NCBI RefSeq assembly: GCF_023208015.1
Contig: NZ_CP051627.1
Span: 3,109,501-3,173,500, forward strand
Length of the DNA: 64,000 bases
DNA from: Thermobifida alba
GTDB lineage: Bacteria; Actinomycetota; Actinomycetes; Streptosporangiales; Streptosporangiaceae
Direction: 5' to 3'
How positions within the stretch are numbered: position 1 is the stretch's first letter; every line of letters starts with the position of its first letter. Below the pieces are notes generated by a model. That model did not search any database and was not told the origin of the DNA. It worked only from the letters and a program-made list of their open reading frames with translations. Shown piece after piece: positions 45,050 through 56,534 of the stretch. The position numbers were made by a program, and so were the translations under genes.

Positions 45050-47528
45050 TTCTCACTCCCAGCACTCGTCGCGGTCTCGACGGGCGTGCCGTCGTCCACG
45101 GCCAGGGACACCACGGTCCCCGTGCTCGCGCCGAGGTCGCGTCGGACGGCGCAGCCCGCCGCGTTGGTCGGCAGCCACACCACGCGGTCCGGCATCTCGG
45201 TGACGGCGGCCGGGACGCGCACCGCTCCGGCCGGGCCCTCGACCCGCAGCGTCTGGCCGTCGGCGAGGCCGATCTCGGCGGCGGTGGCGGCCGAGAGGCG
45301 GGCGACGGCGGGGCGGGCGGTCCCGGCCAGGTGGGGTTCGCCGTCCTGCATCCGTCCCCGGCCGAGCAGCTGGTCCCAGGTGGCCAGGACCGCCTGGCCG
45401 GCCTCGGGGACGGGGGCCTCGGCGGGGCGGGCCACCGGGGTGGGCAGCGGGGTTCCCCGCCAGGCGCCCAGTTCGGCGAGTTCGCGGCGGGCGGCGGCCG
45501 CGTCGGGCAGTCCCAGGTGGACGTCCATCTCGTCGGCGATCGCCGCCAGCACCCGCAGGTCGGACATGGCCCCGGGCACCTTCAGCGCGGTGCCGAAGGG
45601 ACGGCCCCGGCCCTCCCAGTCGACGAACGTGCCGGACTTCTCGGCGACGGCGGCTACCGGGAACACCACGTCGGCCCGGTCGGTGACGTTGCTGGCCCGC
45701 AGCTCCAGGCTGACGATGAACGGCACCTTCGCCAGCGCGGCCCGCGCCGCCTGTGGGTCGGGCAGGTCGTCCAGGTCGACACCCGCGACGACCAGGGCGT
45801 CGAGCTGTCCGGCCGCGGCCGCGGCGAGGATGCCCGCGGTGTCGCGGCCCTCGGCGGCGGGCAGGTCCGCGACCGACCAGGCCCGGGCGACCTCGGCGCG
45901 CGCCACCGCGTCGGTGACCGGTCGGCCCACCGGCAGCAGGTTCGGCAGCGCTCCGGCCTCGATGGCGCCCCGGTCTCCGGCGCGGCGCGGCACCCAGGCC
46001 AGGCGGGCCCCGGTGGTGTCGGCGAGGTGGGCCGCGGCCGACAGGGCCCCGGGGGCCTCGGCGAGGCGTTCCCCGACCAGGATGACCGCGCCCGGGTCGC
46101 GCAGCGCCTCCAGCGCCTCGGGGGCGACGGTGCCCAGCGAGGCCAGGGCGCTCGCCTCACCGCCGGGGACGGTGGGGATCAGGGTCCCGTCGGTCTTGGC
46201 CAGGCCCCGGCTGGTGTAGGGCGCGACGGAGAACACCCGGGTGCCGTTCCTGCGGACGGCCTTGCGCAGCCGCAGGAAGACGATGGGCGACTCGTCCTCC
46301 GGTTCGAATCCGGCGAGCAGGACCGCGGGCGCCTTCTCCAGGTCGCTGTAGGAGACCTCGATGCCGTGTCCGGCGACCCGGGCGGCGAGGAACTCGGCCT
46401 CCTCCGCGGAGTGGGGGCGGGCGCGGAAGTCGATGTCGTTGGTGCGCAGCGCGATCCTGGCGAACTTGGCGTAGGCGTAGGCGTCCTCCAGGGTGAGCCG
46501 GCCGCCGGTGAGCACGCCCACCCGGCCGCGGGCGGCGGCCAGGCCGCGGGCCGCGACGGACAGCGCCTCGGGCCAGGAGGCGACCTCCAGGGCGCGGCTG
46601 TCCTCGTCGCGCACCAGCGGGTGCCTGAGCCGGTCGGGCTGGGTGGCGTAGGTGAACGCCCACCGGCCCTTGTCGCAGTTCCACTCCTCGTTGACCTGCG
46701 GGTCGTCGCCGGCCAGCCGCCGGGTGACCTTGCCTCGCCGGTGGTCGGTGCGCTGCGCGCAGCCGGAGGCGCAGTGTTCGCAGACGCTGGGCGTGGACAC
46801 CAGGTCGAAGGGGCGGGAGCGGAACCGGTAGGCGGCTCCGGTGAGCGCGCCGACCGGGCAGATCTGCACGGTGTTGCCGGAGAAGTAGGACTGGAAGGGC
46901 TGCCCCTCGGCGATGCCCACCTGCTCCTGGGCACCGCGTTCCATCAGTTCGATGAACGGGTCGCCGGCGATCTGCGCGGAGAAGCGGGTGCAGCGGGCGC
47001 ACTGGATGCAGCGCTCCCGGTCCAGCAGCACCTGCGTGGACAGCGGGATCGGCTTGGGGAAGGTCCGCTTGACGTCGACGAAGCGGCTCTCGCCCTGCCC
47101 GTGCGACATCGCCTGGTTCTGCAGCGGGCACTCGCCGCCCTTGTCGCAGACCGGGCAGTCCAGCGGGTGGTTGACGAGCAGGAACTCCATGATGCCGCGC
47201 TGGGCCTTCTCCGCCACCGGCGAGGTCAGCTGGGTCTTGACGACCATGCCGTCCATGACGGTGATGGTGCAGGAGGCCTGTGGCTTGGGCATGCCGCGCC
47301 CGTTGCCCATGTCGGGGATCTCCACCAGGCACTGGCGGCAGGCGCCGACCGGGTCGAGCAGCGGGTGGTCGCAGAACCGCGGGATCTGGATGCCGAGCAG
47401 CTCGGCCGCGCGGATCAGCAGGGTGCCCTTGGGGACCTGGATCTCGAATCCGTCGATGGTGACGGTGACGAGGTCCTCCGGCGGCACCGCGGGGGACCCG
47501 CCCGCGGAGGTGTTGGTCGTGACTGTCA

Positions 47529-47529
<1 letters not shown>
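45046..47529 (-). CDS. nuoG: NADH-quinone oxidoreductase subunit G
   Basis: This 827-residue Fe-S subunit carries N1b ([15 protein letters not shown]...C), N5 and N4 motifs ([23 protein letters not shown] with CPVGAL) and a molybdopterin-oxidoreductase-like body. It also has CEHCASGC followed after 27 residues by Cys, the N7 pattern that only some bacteria keep. Start ATG 47529 overlaps the nuoF stop; the longer frame upstream shadows nuoF. Confidence 0.96.
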
Positions 47530-48841
<1,312 letters not shown>

Positions 48842-48845
<4 letters not shown>

Positions 48846-49567
48846 TTGGTCCCCTCCTCGTCGGCCGGGGCGGCCGAGGCCGCCGGGTCGGGTGCCTGCC
48901 AGCCGCGTTCGCGGGCCAGCCGGAGTCCGGCCAGGGAGGCTTCTCCGGCCTGCGGGCCCTCGGCGGCGCGGCCGTCGTCGAATCCGGCCAGCACCCGGGA
49001 GGCCTGCTTCCAGGTGCACAGGCGGTCGGGGCCGCGGGTCGGCTTGACGTCCTTGCCCAGGCGCAGGTCGTCGACGAGCTTCTTGGCCGACTCGGGGGTC
49101 TGGTTGTCGAAGAACTCCCAGTTGACCATGACCACCGGAGCGAAGTCGCAGGCGGCGTTGCACTCCAGGTGCTCCAGGGAGATCTTGCCGTCCTCGGTGG
49201 TCTCGTCGTTCTCCACGCCCAGGTGCTCCTTGAGCGTGGCGAAGATCTCGTCGCCGCCCATCACCGCGCACAGCGGGTTGGTGCACACGCCCACGTGGTA
49301 CTCGCCGACGGGGCGGCGCTTGTACATCGTGTAGAACGTGGCCACCGCGGTGACCTCGGCGGCGGTGAGGCCGAGCTGGTCGGCGCAGAAGGCGATGCCG
49401 TCGTTGCTGACGTAGCCCTCCTCCGACTGCACCAGGTGCAGCAGCGGCAGCAGCGCCGAGCGCGCCTTGGGGTAGCGGGAGATGATCTCCTTGGCGTCCA
49501 GCTCAAGGCGGGCGCGGTTCTCCCCGGTGAAGACGCCGGGGTTGTCGGGAGTCTGGGGCGTACTCAT
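48842..49567 (-). CDS. nuoE: NADH-quinone oxidoreductase subunit E
   Basis: This 241-residue thioredoxin-fold subunit binds [2Fe-2S] N1a through CTNPLC and CNAAC (C-x4-C, C-x3-C). A C-terminal extension of about 50 residues is Ala/Gly-rich. ATG 49567 overlaps the nuoD stop. Confidence 0.96.
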
Positions 49568-50868
49568 CGGTCGACGCCTCCCATCACGGGGTCGATGCTG
49601 GCCACGGCGGCGACGACGTCGGCGACGGTGCCGCCCTCGCACATGGCCGCCACGGCCTGGAGGTTGGTGAACGAGGGGTCCCGGAAGTGCACCCGGTAGG
49701 GGCGGGGGCCGCCGTCGCTGACCGCGTGGCAGCCGAGTTCGCCCTTGGCGCTCTCCACCGCCGCGTACGCCTGGCCCGGGGGCACCCGGAAGCCTTCGGT
49801 GACGAGCTTGAAGTGGTGGATGAGGGCTTCCATGGAACCGCCGCCGCCCATGATGTGGGCGATGTGGGAGGGCGCGTTGCCCAGGCCGTCGGGGCCGAGG
49901 GCGAGCTGGGCGGGCCAGCCGATCTTGGCGTCCTCGATCATCACCGGGCCCGGCTTGAGCTTGTCCAGGCACTGTTCGATGATCTTGAGGCTCTCCTCGA
50001 TCTCGGCCATGCGCACCCGGTAGCGGGCGTAGACGTCGGCTCCGTCGGAGACCGGGACGTCGAACTCGTAGTTCTCGTAGCCGCAGTAGGGCTTGGCCTT
50101 GCGCAGGTCCCAGGGCAGGCCGGCGGCGCGCAGGATCGGTCCGGTGACGCCCAGCGCCAGGCATCCGGTGACGTCGAGGTAGGCGACGTCACGGGTGCGC
50201 GCCAGGTAGACGGGGTTGGCGTCGAGGAGCTTGCGCAGGTCCGTCAGCCGCTTGGGCATCTCGGTGAGCAGTTCGCGTACCTTCCCGACGGTGCCCGGGG
50301 GAAGGTCCTGGGCCACGCCGCCGGGGCGGACGTAGGCGTGGTTCATGCGCAGGCCGGTGACCATCTCGAAGATGTCCAGGACCATCTCGCGTTCCCGGAA
50401 CCCGCTGGTCATGACCGTCGTCGCGCCCAGCTCCATGCCGAACGTGGCCATCGCGACGAAGTGCGAGGAGATCCGGTTGAGCTCCATCATCATCACGCGG
50501 ATGACGTTGGCGCGCTCGGGGATGCGGTCGGTGATGCCGAGCAGTTTCTCGACGGCCAGGCAGTAGGCGGTCTCGTTGAACAGCGGCGTGAGGTAGTCCA
50601 TGCGGGTCACGAACGTGGTGCCCTGCGTCCACGTCCGGTACTCCATGTTCTTCTCGATGCCGGTGTGCAGGTAGCCGATACCGACCCGGGCCTCGGTGAC
50701 GGTCTCGCCGTCGAGGGTGAGGATGAGCCGGAGCACCCCGTGCGTGGAGGGGTGCTGGGGGCCCATGTTGACGACGAGACGGTCGGGCTGGCCCTCCCGG
50801 GCCGCGGCGACCACCTCGTCCCAGTCGCCTCCGGAGGCGTCGACGTAGGTCTCGGTTGGAGTGGTCAT
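49564..50868 (-). CDS. nuoD: NADH-quinone oxidoreductase subunit D
   Basis: This 434-residue 49-kDa-type subunit forms the quinone site with NuoB. It has [33 protein letters not shown] and the closing DPVMGGVDR. It overlaps nuoC and nuoE by four bases each. Confidence 0.97.
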   Translation of the reverse strand: MTTPTETYVDASGGDWDEVVAAAREGQPDRLVVNMGPQHPSTHGVLRLILTLDGETVTEARVGIGYLHTGIEKNMEYRTWTQGTTFVTRMDYLTPLFNETAYCLAVEKLLGITDRIPERANVIRVMMMELNRISSHFVAMATFGMELGATTVMTSGFREREMVLDIFEMVTGLRMNHAYVRPGGVAQDLPPGTVGKVRELLTEMPKRLTDLRKLLDANPVYLARTRDVAYLDVTGCLALGVTGPILRAAGLPWDLRKAKPYCGYENYEFDVPVSDGADVYARYRVRMAEIEESLKIIEQCLDKLKPGPVMIEDAKIGWPAQLALGPDGLGNAPSHIAHIMGGGGSMEALIHHFKLVTEGFRVPPGQAYAAVESAKGELGCHAVSDGGPRPYRVHFRDPSFTNLQAVAAMCEGGTVADVVAAVASIDPVMGGVDR

Positions 50869-51623
50869 GCGTACGACCTCCGCTGGTCCGGCGGGGGGAT
50901 CGTGGCCCCGCGGTACTCGACCGGAATTCCGCCCAGCGGGTAGTCCTTGCGCTGGGGGTGGCCGTGCCAGTCGTCGGGCATCTGGATACGGGTGAGGGCG
51001 GGGTGGCCGTCGAAGACGATTCCGAAGAAGTCCCAGGCCTCCCGCTCGTGCCAGTTGTTGGTGGGGTAGACGCCCACGATCGAGGGGATGTGCGGATCGG
51101 CGTCGGGGCAGGTCACCTCAAGCCGGATCTCGCGGTTGTGCGTGATGGAGCGCAGCTCGTAGACGGCGTGCAGCTCGTTGCCGGTGTCGTCGGGGTAGTG
51201 GACGCCGTTGACCCCCAGGCACAGTTCGAAGCGGAGCGCCGGGTCGTCGCGCAGCCGGGAGGCCACCTCGACCAGGTGCTCGCGCTGGACGTGGAAGGTG
51301 ATCTCGCCGCGGTCCACGACGACGCGCTTGATCGCGGTGTCGTAGGACGTCCCGACCTCCTTGAGGGAGCGTTCCAGCGCGTCGGCGACCTCGTCGAAGT
51401 AGGCGGTGCGCGGGTCGTCGGGGTCGCTGTAGGGGCGCTCGGACGCGGTGGGCGCGGGACGGTAGACGCGCAGCCCTCCGTAGCCGGAGGTGTCTCCCGA
51501 GGTCCTGGCGCCGAACATGCCCGTGCGGGCGATCGGCGCGTTGAGGCGCTGCTGCCCCTGCTCCGCGGGGAGATTGTCCTTTTCTGGTAGGTTAGGCTTA
51601 CCTTGGTGCTCGTTGGAGGTCAT
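50865..51623 (-). CDS. nuoC: NADH-quinone oxidoreductase subunit C
   Basis: This 252-residue 30-kDa-type subunit has [41 protein letters not shown]. The N-terminal 70 residues are variable. Codons 6-13 use rare AT-rich codons (CAA, GGT, AAG, CCT, CTA, CCA) and contain an iron-box-like sequence. Start overlaps nuoB by four bases. Confidence 0.96.
   Translation of the reverse strand: MTSNEHQGKPNLPEKDNLPAEQGQQRLNAPIARTGMFGARTSGDTSGYGGLRVYRPAPTASERPYSDPDDPRTAYFDEVADALERSLKEVGTSYDTAIKRVVVDRGEITFHVQREHLVEVASRLRDDPALRFELCLGVNGVHYPDDTGNELHAVYELRSITHNREIRLEVTCPDADPHIPSIVGVYPTNNWHEREAWDFFGIVFDGHPALTRIQMPDDWHGHPQRKDYPLGGIPVEYRGATIPPPDQRRSYA
51587..51605 (-). promoter_or_regulatory. Iron-box-like (DtxR/IdeR) sequence within nuoC
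   Basis: The minus strand reads CAAGGTAAGCCTAACCTAC, which matches 16 of 19 positions of the DtxR/IdeR consensus TWAGGTTAGSCTAACCTWA. It lies in codons 6-13 of nuoC, encoded by codons otherwise avoided in this DNA. It could repress passage or an internal start of nuoC-N when iron is plentiful. Binding is not shown. Confidence 0.5.
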
Positions 51624-52177
51624 CGGGCGGCTTCCTCCGTCTGCTGGATCAGCGGCAGCGCCCGCAGGCGCCGCTGCTCCAGTTCCTCGATCTCACGGTC
51701 GCGGTGCACGCCGAGCTTGGTGTTCTGGACCTTGTCGTGCAGCTTGAGGATGGCGTCCAGCAGCATCTCGGGGCGCGGCGGACAACCGGGGAGGTAGATG
51801 TCCACCGGAACGATGTGGTCGACGCCCTGGACGATGGCGTAGTTGTTGAACATGCCGCCGCTGGACGCGCACACGCCCATGGCGATGACCCACTTGGGCT
51901 CCGCCATCTGGTCGTAGATCGTGCGCAGGACCGGAGCCATCTTCTGGCTCACGCGTCCGGCCACGATCATCAGGTCGGCCTGGCGCGGCGTGGCCGAGAA
52001 GCGCTCCATGCCGAAGCGTGCGATGTCGTAACGCGGGCCGCCGACCGCCATCATCTCGATGGCGCAGCAGGCCAGACCGAAGGTCGCGGGCCACATGGAG
52101 GTCTTGCGGACGAAACCGACGATCTGTTCGACCGTGGTGAGCAGGACTCCACTGGGCAGCTTCTCTTCGAGACCCAT
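51620..52177 (-). CDS. nuoB: NADH-quinone oxidoreductase subunit B
   Basis: This 185-residue subunit carries the terminal cluster N2, from [10 protein letters not shown] (paired cysteines), [10 protein letters not shown] and [10 protein letters not shown]. It is 73 bp after nuoA and overlaps nuoC by four bases. Confidence 0.97.
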   Translation of the reverse strand: MGLEEKLPSGVLLTTVEQIVGFVRKTSMWPATFGLACCAIEMMAVGGPRYDIARFGMERFSATPRQADLMIVAGRVSQKMAPVLRTIYDQMAEPKWVIAMGVCASSGGMFNNYAIVQGVDHIVPVDIYLPGCPPRPEMLLDAILKLHDKVQNTKLGVHRDREIEELEQRRLRALPLIQQTEEAAR

Positions 52178-52250
52178 CAGGCGAACCCCCTTTCCGGTTC
52201 TGCGATCTCAGTGGGACGACTGGGGATCGGATGCGGGTCGGTCATGCGGA

Positions 52251-52610
52251 TCAGTCCCATTCGAGGCCGCCGCGACGCCACTCGTAGACGTAGGCGATCG
52301 AGACGTTGACGAGGAACAGGATCATCACGACCAGGCCGAAGATCCCGAGCGCGTCGAGGTGCACCGCCCAGGGCACCAGGAAGATGACCTCGATGTCGAA
52401 GACGATGAACAGCATCGCCGTCAGGTAGTACTTGACCGTGAACCGACCGCCGCCCACAGGCTGCGGAGTGGGGTCGATGCCGCACTCGTAGGCCTGGAGT
52501 TTGGTGCGGTTGTAGCGCTTGGGCCCGGCGATCGCTCCGACGACCATCGAGACGATCACGAAGGCGGCGCCGATACCGCCGAGTACGAAGATGGGGGTGT
52601 ACAGCTCCAT
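52251..52610 (-). CDS. nuoA: NADH-quinone oxidoreductase subunit A
   Basis: This 119-residue membrane subunit has three helices with the conserved cysteine loop YECGIDPTPQPVGGGRFTVKYYLTAMLFIVFDIEVIFL. It lies 80 bp after the geranylgeranyl-reductase-family gene and is the first of 14 contiguous nuo genes in order A to N. Confidence 0.97.
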   Translation of the reverse strand: MELYTPIFVLGGIGAAFVIVSMVVGAIAGPKRYNRTKLQAYECGIDPTPQPVGGGRFTVKYYLTAMLFIVFDIEVIFLVPWAVHLDALGIFGLVVMILFLVNVSIAYVYEWRRGGLEWD

Positions 52611-52690
52611 CGGCTAGCCGCTCCCTCTGGGTTGTACGCGAAAGAGGTTCATGTCCTGCCGTTCTCGCGAGATGGGTCTCCTGAGTTGTC

Positions 52691-53995
52691 TCACGCGGCC
52701 GGCGCGATTCTGGACAGGCCGTTGATCAGCCGGTCCATCGCGTCGCCGTGGCTGGGGTCGGTGAGGTTGGCCAGCATCTTGAGGGTGAAGCGCATCAGGA
52801 GGGGCCGCGGGAGTCCGTACTTGGTGGCGTACTTCATGAACGCGGGGTTGCCGATCATCTTCACGAAGTAGCGCCCCAGCGTGTAGTAGCCGCCGTAGGT
52901 GTCCCGGAGGATCTCCGGGTAGCGCAGCAGGGTGCGTTCGCGGGCCTGCTGGGTCGGGCGGCTCAGCGCCTGGACGGCCACGTCGGCGGCGATCCGGCCG
53001 GCCTCCATCGCGTAGGCGATGCCCTCGCCGTTGAAGGGGTTGACCATGCCTCCCGCGTCGCCGACCAGCATCAGGCCGCGGGCGTAGTGCGGGGTCCGGT
53101 TGAAGCCCATGGGCAGGGCGGCGCCGCGGACCGGGCCCTGCTGGTTCTCCTCGGTGAAGCCCCACTCCTCGGGCATGCTCCGGGTCCAGCGCCGCAGCAG
53201 TTTGCGGTAGTCGACCTTCTGGAAGGAGGCAGTGGAGTTGAGGATGCCCAGCCCCACGTTGCTGGTGCCGTCGCCGACCCCGAAGATCCAGCCGTAGCCG
53301 GGGAGCAGCACCTCCTTGCCGTCGCTGTTGTCCCAGAGCTCCAGCCAGGACTCCAGGTAGTCGTCGTCGTGCCGGGGGCTGGTGAAGTAGGTGCGCACCG
53401 CCACGCCCATCGGGCGGTCGTCGCGCTTGCGGATCCCCAGCGCGATCGACAGGCGCGAGGAGTTGCCGTCGGCCGCCAGGACGAGGGGGGCGCGGAAGTG
53501 GCGGGTGCGGCCCTCGGCGTCCCTGGCGCTGACCCCGACGACGCGGTTGCTGCGCTCGTCGATGAGGGGCGCGGTGACGTTGGTGCGCTCCAGCAGCCGG
53601 ACACCGGACTTGACCGCGTGCCGGGCCAGGGTCTGGTCGAAGTCGCGGCGGGTGCGGACCAGGCCGTAGTCGGGGTACTCGGCGAGGTCGGGCCAGGGCA
53701 GTTCGAGCCGGACGCCGCCGCCGATGATCCGCAGGCCGCGGTTGCGGATCCAGCCCTCCTCCTCCACCGGGACGCCCATGGCGACGAGCTGCTTGACGGC
53801 ACGCGGGGTGAGTCCGTCTCCGCAGACCTTCTCGCGCGGGAAGGCGGTCTTCTCCAGCAGCAGGACGTCGAGACCGGCGGTGGCCAGGTAGTAGGCGGCC
53901 GTGCTCCCCGCCGGACCCGCTCCGACGACGATGACGTCTGCCTCGTCCTGCGGGGTCGTGGTGGCTACGGCTGGGATCGGTGCTGTCTGGCTCAC
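52691..53995 (-). CDS. Geranylgeranyl reductase family flavoprotein (MenJ-like)
   Basis: This 434-residue flavoprotein has an FAD Rossmann motif (VIVVGAGPAGSTAAYYLATAGLDVLLLEK), the CGDGLTPRAV contact and GDAGGMVNPFNGEGIAYAMEAGRIAA. These are the marks of the geranylgeranyl reductase family. In Mycobacterium tuberculosis the relative MenJ partly saturates the menaquinone tail. Its place ahead of nuoA, with menG upstream, supports that role. GTG 53995 is chosen with AGGACC eight bases upstream. A Rex operator lies about 85 bases upstream. Confidence 0.85.
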   Translation of the reverse strand: MSQTAPIPAVATTTPQDEADVIVVGAGPAGSTAAYYLATAGLDVLLLEKTAFPREKVCGDGLTPRAVKQLVAMGVPVEEEGWIRNRGLRIIGGGVRLELPWPDLAEYPDYGLVRTRRDFDQTLARHAVKSGVRLLERTNVTAPLIDERSNRVVGVSARDAEGRTRHFRAPLVLAADGNSSRLSIALGIRKRDDRPMGVAVRTYFTSPRHDDDYLESWLELWDNSDGKEVLLPGYGWIFGVGDGTSNVGLGILNSTASFQKVDYRKLLRRWTRSMPEEWGFTEENQQGPVRGAALPMGFNRTPHYARGLMLVGDAGGMVNPFNGEGIAYAMEAGRIAADVAVQALSRPTQQARERTLLRYPEILRDTYGGYYTLGRYFVKMIGNPAFMKYATKYGLPRPLLMRFTLKMLANLTDPSHGDAMDRLINGLSRIAPAA

Positions 53996-54078
53996 GGATG
54001 GTCCTGACTGCTCGGCGTGGTTCCACACGGGGGATCGAGTGTTGTGGCTGTCCAAAAAAGGAAATATGACTCGCCCCC

Positions 54079-54096
54079 TTGTGAAGTGCTTCACAA
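54079..54096. promoter_or_regulatory. Rex operator (redox-sensing repressor site)
   Basis: TTGTGAAGTGCTTCACAA fits exactly the Rex consensus TTGTGAANNNNTTCACAA. Rex, known from Streptomyces, leaves DNA when NADH rises, so the operon is induced when respiration is limited. The site is 84 bases before the MenJ-like gene, just downstream of a possible -10, and should control the menJ-nuo operon. Confidence 0.88.
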
Positions 54097-54243
54097 GGTC
54101 TTCAAGTCGAAGTCTAGACCTTCTGCGACCCGCGAGCGACCCCAGGTCGTCCTTGGCGGGGTTTGGGGCCGGCCCCCGCGACCTAGGGGTTTAAAAACCA
54201 GGTGAAGGGAAACGAAGGAAGAATTGACCGTTTTGCCTGTTAT

Positions 54244-54257
54244 GGGACCACGGTCCC
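54244..54257. repeat. Inverted repeat GGGACC-AC-GGTCCC
   Basis: Six-base arms with a two-base centre, located in an AT-rich patch with outer complementary GTTTTG and CAAAAC. It may be an operator or part of a transcript structure; no regulator is recognised. Confidence 0.4.
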
Positions 54258-54352
54258 GACAAAACGCCCAAACAGCCCCAAACCGGAACAGTCGCCCCCA
54301 GAACTCCTCACCGAGAGCAGCCGGTCCGATCCTCCCGCTCCCGGACGCCAAC

Positions 54353-54392
54353 CCGGCTGCCTCCGCGCCCCTGCGGACGCGGAGGCAGCCGG
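54353..54392 (-). terminator. Hairpin terminator after menG
   Basis: A perfect 15-bp stem (54353-54367 with 54378-54392, loop of 10) starts 20 bases after the menG stop. Confidence 0.7.
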
Positions 54393-54412
54393 ACGTGTCC
54401 GCACCGCCCGGT

Positions 54413-55123
54413 TCAGCCCTCCCGGTAGGCGCGGTGCAGCGCCACCACCCCGAAGGTGAGGTTGCGCCAGGCCACCCGGGACCATCCGGCCGCCTGGATC
54501 CGCCGGGCGAGCGCGGGCTGGTCGGGCCAGGCGCCGATGGACTCCGACAGGTAGGCGTAGGCGTCGGGGTTGTCGCTGAGGCCGCGCGCCACGAGCGGCA
54601 GGCCGACCTCCAGTCCTTTGCCCAGGATGCGGTCCAGCGTCCGCACCGGAAGGTGGCTGAACTCACAGATGACCAGGCGCCCGCCGACCTTGGTGACCCG
54701 CCGCAGCTCCGCCAGCGCCCGGTCCACGTCGCTGACGTTGCGCAGCCCGAAGGAGATGGTGACGGCGTCGAAGGTCTCGTCCGCGAACGGCAGGGCCAGC
54801 GCGTCCCCCGCCACCACGGTGACGCCCCTGCGGGAGGCTCCGCCCCGGCGTTCGGCGCCGATCCGGAGCATGCCGAGCGAGAAGTCGCAGGCGATGACCC
54901 GCGCTCCGCGGCGGGCGAAGGACTCCGAGGAGGTCCCGGTTCCGGCCGCGAGGTCGAGCACCAGTTCCCCGCTGTAGGCGTCGACCGCGTTGACGACGGC
55001 CCGGCGCCAGTGGCGCTCCCGTCCCAACGAGAGGACGCTGTTGAGCAGGTCGTAACGGCCCGCGATGGTGTCGAACATCGCGGCGACGTCCCGGGGGTCC
55101 TTGTCCAGTTCGGCACGGATCAT
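54413..55123 (-). CDS. menG: Demethylmenaquinone methyltransferase
   Basis: This 236-residue class I methyltransferase does the last step of menaquinone synthesis. It shows [25 protein letters not shown], the SAM-binding [48 protein letters not shown] and the C-terminal [21 protein letters not shown] of the UbiE/MenG family. TAGGCT lies seven bases before the ATG, so the transcript may be leaderless. A terminator ends it ahead of the menJ-nuo operon. Confidence 0.95.
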   Translation of the reverse strand: MIRAELDKDPRDVAAMFDTIAGRYDLLNSVLSLGRERHWRRAVVNAVDAYSGELVLDLAAGTGTSSESFARRGARVIACDFSLGMLRIGAERRGGASRRGVTVVAGDALALPFADETFDAVTISFGLRNVSDVDRALAELRRVTKVGGRLVICEFSHLPVRTLDRILGKGLEVGLPLVARGLSDNPDAYAYLSESIGAWPDQPALARRIQAAGWSRVAWRNLTFGVVALHRAYREG

Positions 55124-55183
55124 GGTGCACAGCCTAGAGGGTGCGCCGCGCCCGCCCCGCCCCGTCCCCGGGCCGCAGCCGGG

Positions 55184-55501
55184 TCACGAGCGCTGTTCGG
55201 CCGCGCCCCGTTCCGCTTCGGCGGACGCGGGCCCCTCGGCCGGAGCCTGCTGGAGGTGGTCCTCCTTGGCGGCGCCCGCGTCGAGCCGCTGCCCCATGCT
55301 GCGCATCCGCCCCGCGCCGCGCACCAGTGAGGCGGACAGCGCGTCGCGCTGTCTGGACAGCAGCACGAAACTCACCAGCCCGCTGATCACCAGAGCGAGG
55401 AGGACCGCGAGCACCTCCCGGGCGCCGAGCAGGTACACCACGCCGAGAGCGATCGCGAAGAGCAACACGCGGGCCGCGGTATAAGCGATGAAGTTGCGCA
55501 T
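55184..55501 (-). CDS. DUF4229 small membrane protein
   Basis: This 105-residue protein has two transmembrane helices (about residues 5-25 and 30-48), then a basic segment LSRQRDALSASLVRGAGRM and an acidic Ala-rich tail. It matches the actinobacterial DUF4229 family of unknown function, commonly next to menG-type genes. The ATG lies at 55501. Confidence 0.8.
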   Translation of the reverse strand: MRNFIAYTAARVLLFAIALGVVYLLGAREVLAVLLALVISGLVSFVLLSRQRDALSASLVRGAGRMRSMGQRLDAGAAKEDHLQQAPAEGPASAEAERGAAEQRS

Positions 55502-55884
55502 GGAACTGCCTCACAACGGGCGGATCGACCGATGACCGGGACGGTGGCGCACATGCCGCGGACCGGGCCCGGGCATGGCGTGCAGCCGCCTGGTCCCGGG
55601 GCTCGCACACGGCCCGTGGCAGGGCATCGTCCCTCTTCACAGCCTAAGGGGCGGTTTCGACGGGGCGAGCGCGGCCCCTCCGGGAGAGGCGCACCGGTCG
55701 CCGCCGCCCCGTTCCGGGACAGTGCCCGGAAGTCTTCTGAGACGGATATCACGTTCCGGTCACATCTGCCCGCGCCCGCCTACGTTGCCCCGCATCTTTC
55801 CGAAAACTAGGGAGGAAACAGCCCAACTCATGCACACTAGGGGATCAAACGCCTGTACCACGTCCGGGTCGGGTGTGAAGGGGG
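55502..55884 (+). other. Divergent region between DUF4229 gene and bldC (383 bp)
   Basis: No established gene is seen. Close to bldC is a good ribosome site (GGGAGGAAACAG, about 55810) followed by ATG 55830. This opens a 26-codon frame, MHTRGSNACTTSGSGVKGD..., ending at 55910 inside bldC. It may be a leader peptide or upstream frame. A TACGTT near 55786 could be a -10. Confidence 0.4.
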
Positions 55885-56088
55885 ATGGTGAAGGTGGAGA
55901 GAACGACTGAACGCTTGCTGACCCCGGGAGAGGTGGCCTCCCTCTTCCGAGTCGATCCCAAGACGGTCACCCGGTGGGCCGCCTCCGGACGGATCAGCAG
56001 CATCCGCACGCCCGGGGGGCACCGCCGCTTCCGGGAGTCTGAAGTCCGCGCCCTGCTGCACGGGGAGACCCCCGAACCCTCGCACTGA
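55885..56088 (+). CDS. bldC: BldC developmental regulator
   Basis: This 67-residue protein is a near match to Streptomyces BldC, a small MerR-like winged-helix protein that binds DNA cooperatively and holds back sporulation and secondary metabolism genes. The core LLTPGEVASLFRVDPKTVTRWAASGRISSIRTPGGHRRFRESEVRALL spans almost all of it. The exact start is unsure: ATG 55885 has a Shine-Dalgarno-like AAGGGGG directly adjoining, and GTG 55888 is an alternative. Confidence 0.92.
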   Translation: MVKVERTTERLLTPGEVASLFRVDPKTVTRWAASGRISSIRTPGGHRRFRESEVRALLHGETPEPSH

Positions 56089-56186
56089 GCTGCGCGGATC
56101 CGCGGCGTTCCCCGGACGGTACCGGTCTCGTTCCGTGGTGTTCCACACCCGCACATCCAGGTCACACCCCGGATAGGCTGGAAGAC

Positions 56187-56534
56187 ATGGTTTGGCTCGG
56201 TGGCCTGATTACGCTGCTCACAATCGTGCTCTGGGTGTACGCGTTCTTCGACGCGCTCACCTGCCCCGCTGAGGAAGTCCGCACCCTTCCCAAGGTGCTC
56301 TGGCTGCTCATCATCGTGCTGTTCGCGGTGGTCGGCCCGCTGCTGTGGCTCTTCCTCGGACGTCCCCACACGCGTTCCGACACGGCGGTCTCCTCCTCGG
56401 TGCCGGTCTCCTCCGCCGACCATCTGGACCCCTCGGACTTTCACCGGCCGTCCGGGCGCAGCCGCCCGCTCGGTCCGGACGACGACCCCGAGTTCCTTCG
56501 GCGGCTCGACAAGCGCATCAACCCGGAGGAGTGA
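56187..56534 (+). CDS. PLDc_N-type small membrane protein
   Basis: This 115-residue protein has two transmembrane helices (residues 4-24 and 38-58), with the FDALTCPAEEVRTLPKVLWLLIIVLFAVVGPLLWLFLGRP pattern of the phospholipase D-nuclease N-terminal (PLDc_N) domain. It has no catalytic HKD motif. The tail is polar and ends in DPEFLRRLDKRINPEE. Function unknown. Confidence 0.8.
   Translation: MVWLGGLITLLTIVLWVYAFFDALTCPAEEVRTLPKVLWLLIIVLFAVVGPLLWLFLGRPHTRSDTAVSSSVPVSSADHLDPSDFHRPSGRSRPLGPDDDPEFLRRLDKRINPEE

Larger units (their letters stand above)
53996..54412 (-). promoter_or_regulatory. Regulatory gap between menG and the menJ-like/nuo operon
   Basis: These 417 bp hold no credible gene. 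They contain the menG terminator (54353-54392), a GGGACC-AC-GGTCCC inverted repeat (54244-54257) flanked by GTTTTG and CAAAAC, a possible promoter with -10 TAGACT (54111-54116, minus strand) and the Rex operator. The stretch 54190-54260 is markedly AT-richer than its surroundings. Confidence 0.6.
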
